Of a stretch of 57,893 nt of DNA, positions 56,025 to 57,893 are shown in pieces (within the stretch, counting starts at the first letter, position 1; each line of letters opens with the position of its first letter). Position numbers and translations under genes: made by a program. Location of the stretch: NCBI GenBank assembly GCA_032718475.1, contig JAUCBJ010004742.1:1-57893 (forward strand), read 5' to 3'. The notes under the pieces are model-generated. The model saw only the letters and a list, made by a program, of their open reading frames with translations, was not told where the DNA came from and ran no database searches. Origin of the DNA: Nemertoderma westbladi. Lineage: Eukaryota > Xenacoelomorpha > Nemertodermatida > Nemertodermatidae.

Positions 56025-57307
56025 GAAATCACTCATATTGCTTGTTGTTGCTATTGTAGCTCTCATATTTTGATTTTACTTTTTTAATTTAGGTTTAGTG
56101 GTGGTATTGCTGGACTTCCAATTAGGAAGCCCTAGTTTGATCCCTAGATGCTGCTGCACTTTTTGGGCACAGTGCTTTATTTGCTGCAGCCTAGCCCAAC
56201 CCTGGGTTTCATCCTTGAGTGGTCGATAAATGGGAACCAAGGCAACTTTGGCAAACAGGGTGTAAGGGTTTACTGAAGAAGATCACCCATGGTGGTTAGC
56301 AGACATTGTATTCCTTGGCTTAACTAGCCTAAAAGGTTCTCCCATTCATATTTAGTTTTTATTGTGAAGATTTCGAAAATGTTTAGGTTATGACAACATC
56401 CACATAAATTTTAGTGACAATAATTATTTAGTTTCGATCTATATATAGATTTAATATATTTTTATATATTATTATTATCATATATAATATTACTTCGCCA
56501 GTCAGGTTGTACTGTACCCATTTTGGTCTTTTTACAGTACAGGCCACCAGAAAACGCAGATTTGTTCGATTGTGAACACATTTTATCAAATGTGTACCAG
56601 TGTAATGTAATGTTGTTGAACGGGAGAATTGAACATAATTAAACATATTAGAATTGCCAACAACCAAATTTTTTTCGCCAAAGGATACATTTGAATACTT
56701 TTGAAACGCTTCGTAATATGGAAACTCTCTGTAGTTTGCCGCGAACTATCGCGAGTAAAAATATCGAGAGTAAAAATTTCGCGAGTAAAAATATCGCGAG
56801 TAAAAATATCGCGAGTAAAAATATCGCGAGTAAAGATATCGAGAGTAAAAATATCGCGAGTAAAAATATCGAGAGTATGCCTACGATATTTTTTGCTTGT
56901 ATTATTTTTATTCACGATATTTATACTGCACTCACGATATTTTTACTCGCAATATTTTTCAACATAACCTCTTCAGTAATTTGTGTTACATGTTTTACTG
57001 TATCTAGGGAATGGATATCTATACATTGGTCTCACTTAATAATCAAGTTTATGCCGTTACCCGTACTGCGCTGCGGTACGTACGGCCAAGGGTACGGTAT
57101 AATACAACAAGTAAAAACTGCACTCACTCAGATTGAATACAGCATGGTAACAATAAGATTATTTGATTCAAATCAAATCAAATAAATTTATTTTTTAATT
57201 TTCTCAACATAACATAATTGCACAATACAAACGTACAATTTATTAGATATACTGTAGATAGTAAGCATCTGAATTATCAAGTCCAATGCGCATATTTTAA
57301 ACCACAT
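56025..57307. other. Noncoding stretch
   Basis: Apart from the 15-bp array (listed separately) no gene or structure is supported. Confidence 0.4.
56751..56878. repeat. 15-bp tandem array
   Basis: About eight copies of gcgagtaaaaatatc, with variants gagagtaaaaatatc and gcgagtaaaaatttc. The complementary words tcacgatattt and tttttactcgcaatattttt follow at 56912-56959, so the array faces inverted copies. Period 15 keeps frames open on both strands and creates spurious SKNIA-type peptides. Confidence 0.92.
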
Positions 57308-57560
57308 TTAATAAAGCATCTGTTGTTTTGAGACCTTCCCTAAATCCCTATTGATTATCTGTTAGAACTGAATATTTTCGTAAATATGATGTCAATTGAT
57401 TTTCTATTATGTTTTCAAAAATGTTACTAAATACAGGGAGTAGGCCTATAGAAATGGGACGGTAATTCCTGGTATCCTTGGGAACTTCCGATTTAAAGTC
57501 TGGAGTTACTCTGTCTTGTACTGTGTAAGGATATCCGGAAATTAGCAAACAGATATAGAA
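57308..57560 (-). pseudogene. LINE reverse transcriptase fragment (NYRPISI motif)
   Basis: The minus-strand frame reads VQDRVTPDFKSEVPKDTRNY, RPISIGLLPVFSNIFENIIE, then LRKYSVLTDNQ and a stop, followed by GFREGLKTT. This is the N-terminal RT domain of jockey-like LINEs; the usual QYGFR motif is broken because TAT (Tyr) reads TAG. The rest of the domain is missing. Confidence 0.75.
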
Positions 57561-57893
57561 GCACAGATCTATGTTCAGATACTCACAGACTCATGTAAAC
57601 CTTTTCAACCTACGAGTGGGCTTATTCGTAGCTACGCGTAGTTCTACTTCATTGCTTTAACATAAACTGCGTAGGTCATATGCAAACTACGCGAGGTACA
57701 ATCAATTACTACGCGTATACAACGTTTATCATTAGTTCAGATTTCAAGCGGTGTAGTACTACTGTAATATGTGGTAATATGTTCAATAGACCACATGTAC
57801 ATTGTACATGTAGGTAGATCCTAAACCAATAAAATGCTTTCAACATAAATGTCTCCTCCTATACCCTGTATATTCCCTGTAGTGGCATACGAT
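57561..57893. other. Noncoding end of window
   Basis: The word actacgcg recurs several times (57637-57712) in both orientations. A gtacattgtacatgta palindromic run is at 57796-57812. Nothing further is supported. Confidence 0.35.

Overview
This is eukaryotic, animal-type DNA: AT-rich, repeat-rich noncoding sequence around a few well-spaced GC-richer protein genes. Five genes are recognised by protein similarity: a CRELD2-like ER protein (+, one exon), phosphatidylinositol 4-kinase III alpha PI4KA (-, two exons), the centriole and ciliary protein OFD1 (+, two exons), signal recognition particle subunit SRP72 (+, two exons) and ribosomal protein uS7/RPS5 (+, one exon). OFD1 and CRELD2 point to a ciliated metazoan. 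The genes are strikingly intron-poor: three introns in about 4,240 codons, all GT-AG, with PI4KA (2,002 aa) carrying only one. Very frequent long poly-G/poly-C tracts and abundant AGGCCTA-type words suggest a marine invertebrate. A tunicate such as a salp is a guess and cannot be proven here.

Layout: 1-1.7 kb, reverse transcriptase debris and a SINE-like B box; 1.74-3.0 kb, CRELD2-like gene; 3-7 kb, noncoding with a hairpin MITE, a tRNA-like sequence and G/C tracts; 7.0-8.2 kb, 21-bp satellite; 8.3-8.56 kb, reverse transcriptase fragment running into a 28-bp satellite (8.5-10.1 kb); 10.1-13.9 kb, noncoding with small repeat arrays; 13.9-22.1 kb, PI4KA on the minus strand with a 2.2-kb intron; 23.4-26.8 kb, a decayed P-element/THAP9-like element with a 110-bp tandem array; 27.8-29.5 kb and 31.4-33.8 kb, terminal-inverted-repeat elements with TA target sites; 34.6-41.0 kb, OFD1, whose 3.6-kb intron holds two LINE fragments and an inverted pair of hammerhead-ribozyme sequences; 42.3-44.4 kb, a hAT-like element with a second hAT-like MITE nested in it; 44.7-45.2 kb, an unrecognised open frame; 45.3-47.8 kb, SRP72; 48-53.8 kb, repeats including a truncated LINE and another hAT-like element; 53.9-54.6 kb, RPS5; 54.6-57.9 kb, repeats, a MITE, a 15-bp array and a reverse transcriptase fragment.

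The recognised genes are unrelated housekeeping functions (ER folding, phosphoinositide synthesis, ciliogenesis, co-translational targeting, translation) and do not form a pathway or operon. The most unusual content is in the mobile DNA: a complete-looking type I hammerhead ribozyme placed between Pol III A- and B-box-like sequences, a MITE carrying nine copies of a palindrome that matches the heat-shock-element core, a satellite starting at the end of a reverse transcriptase frame, and 13 G/C homopolymer tracts of 13 bases or more.
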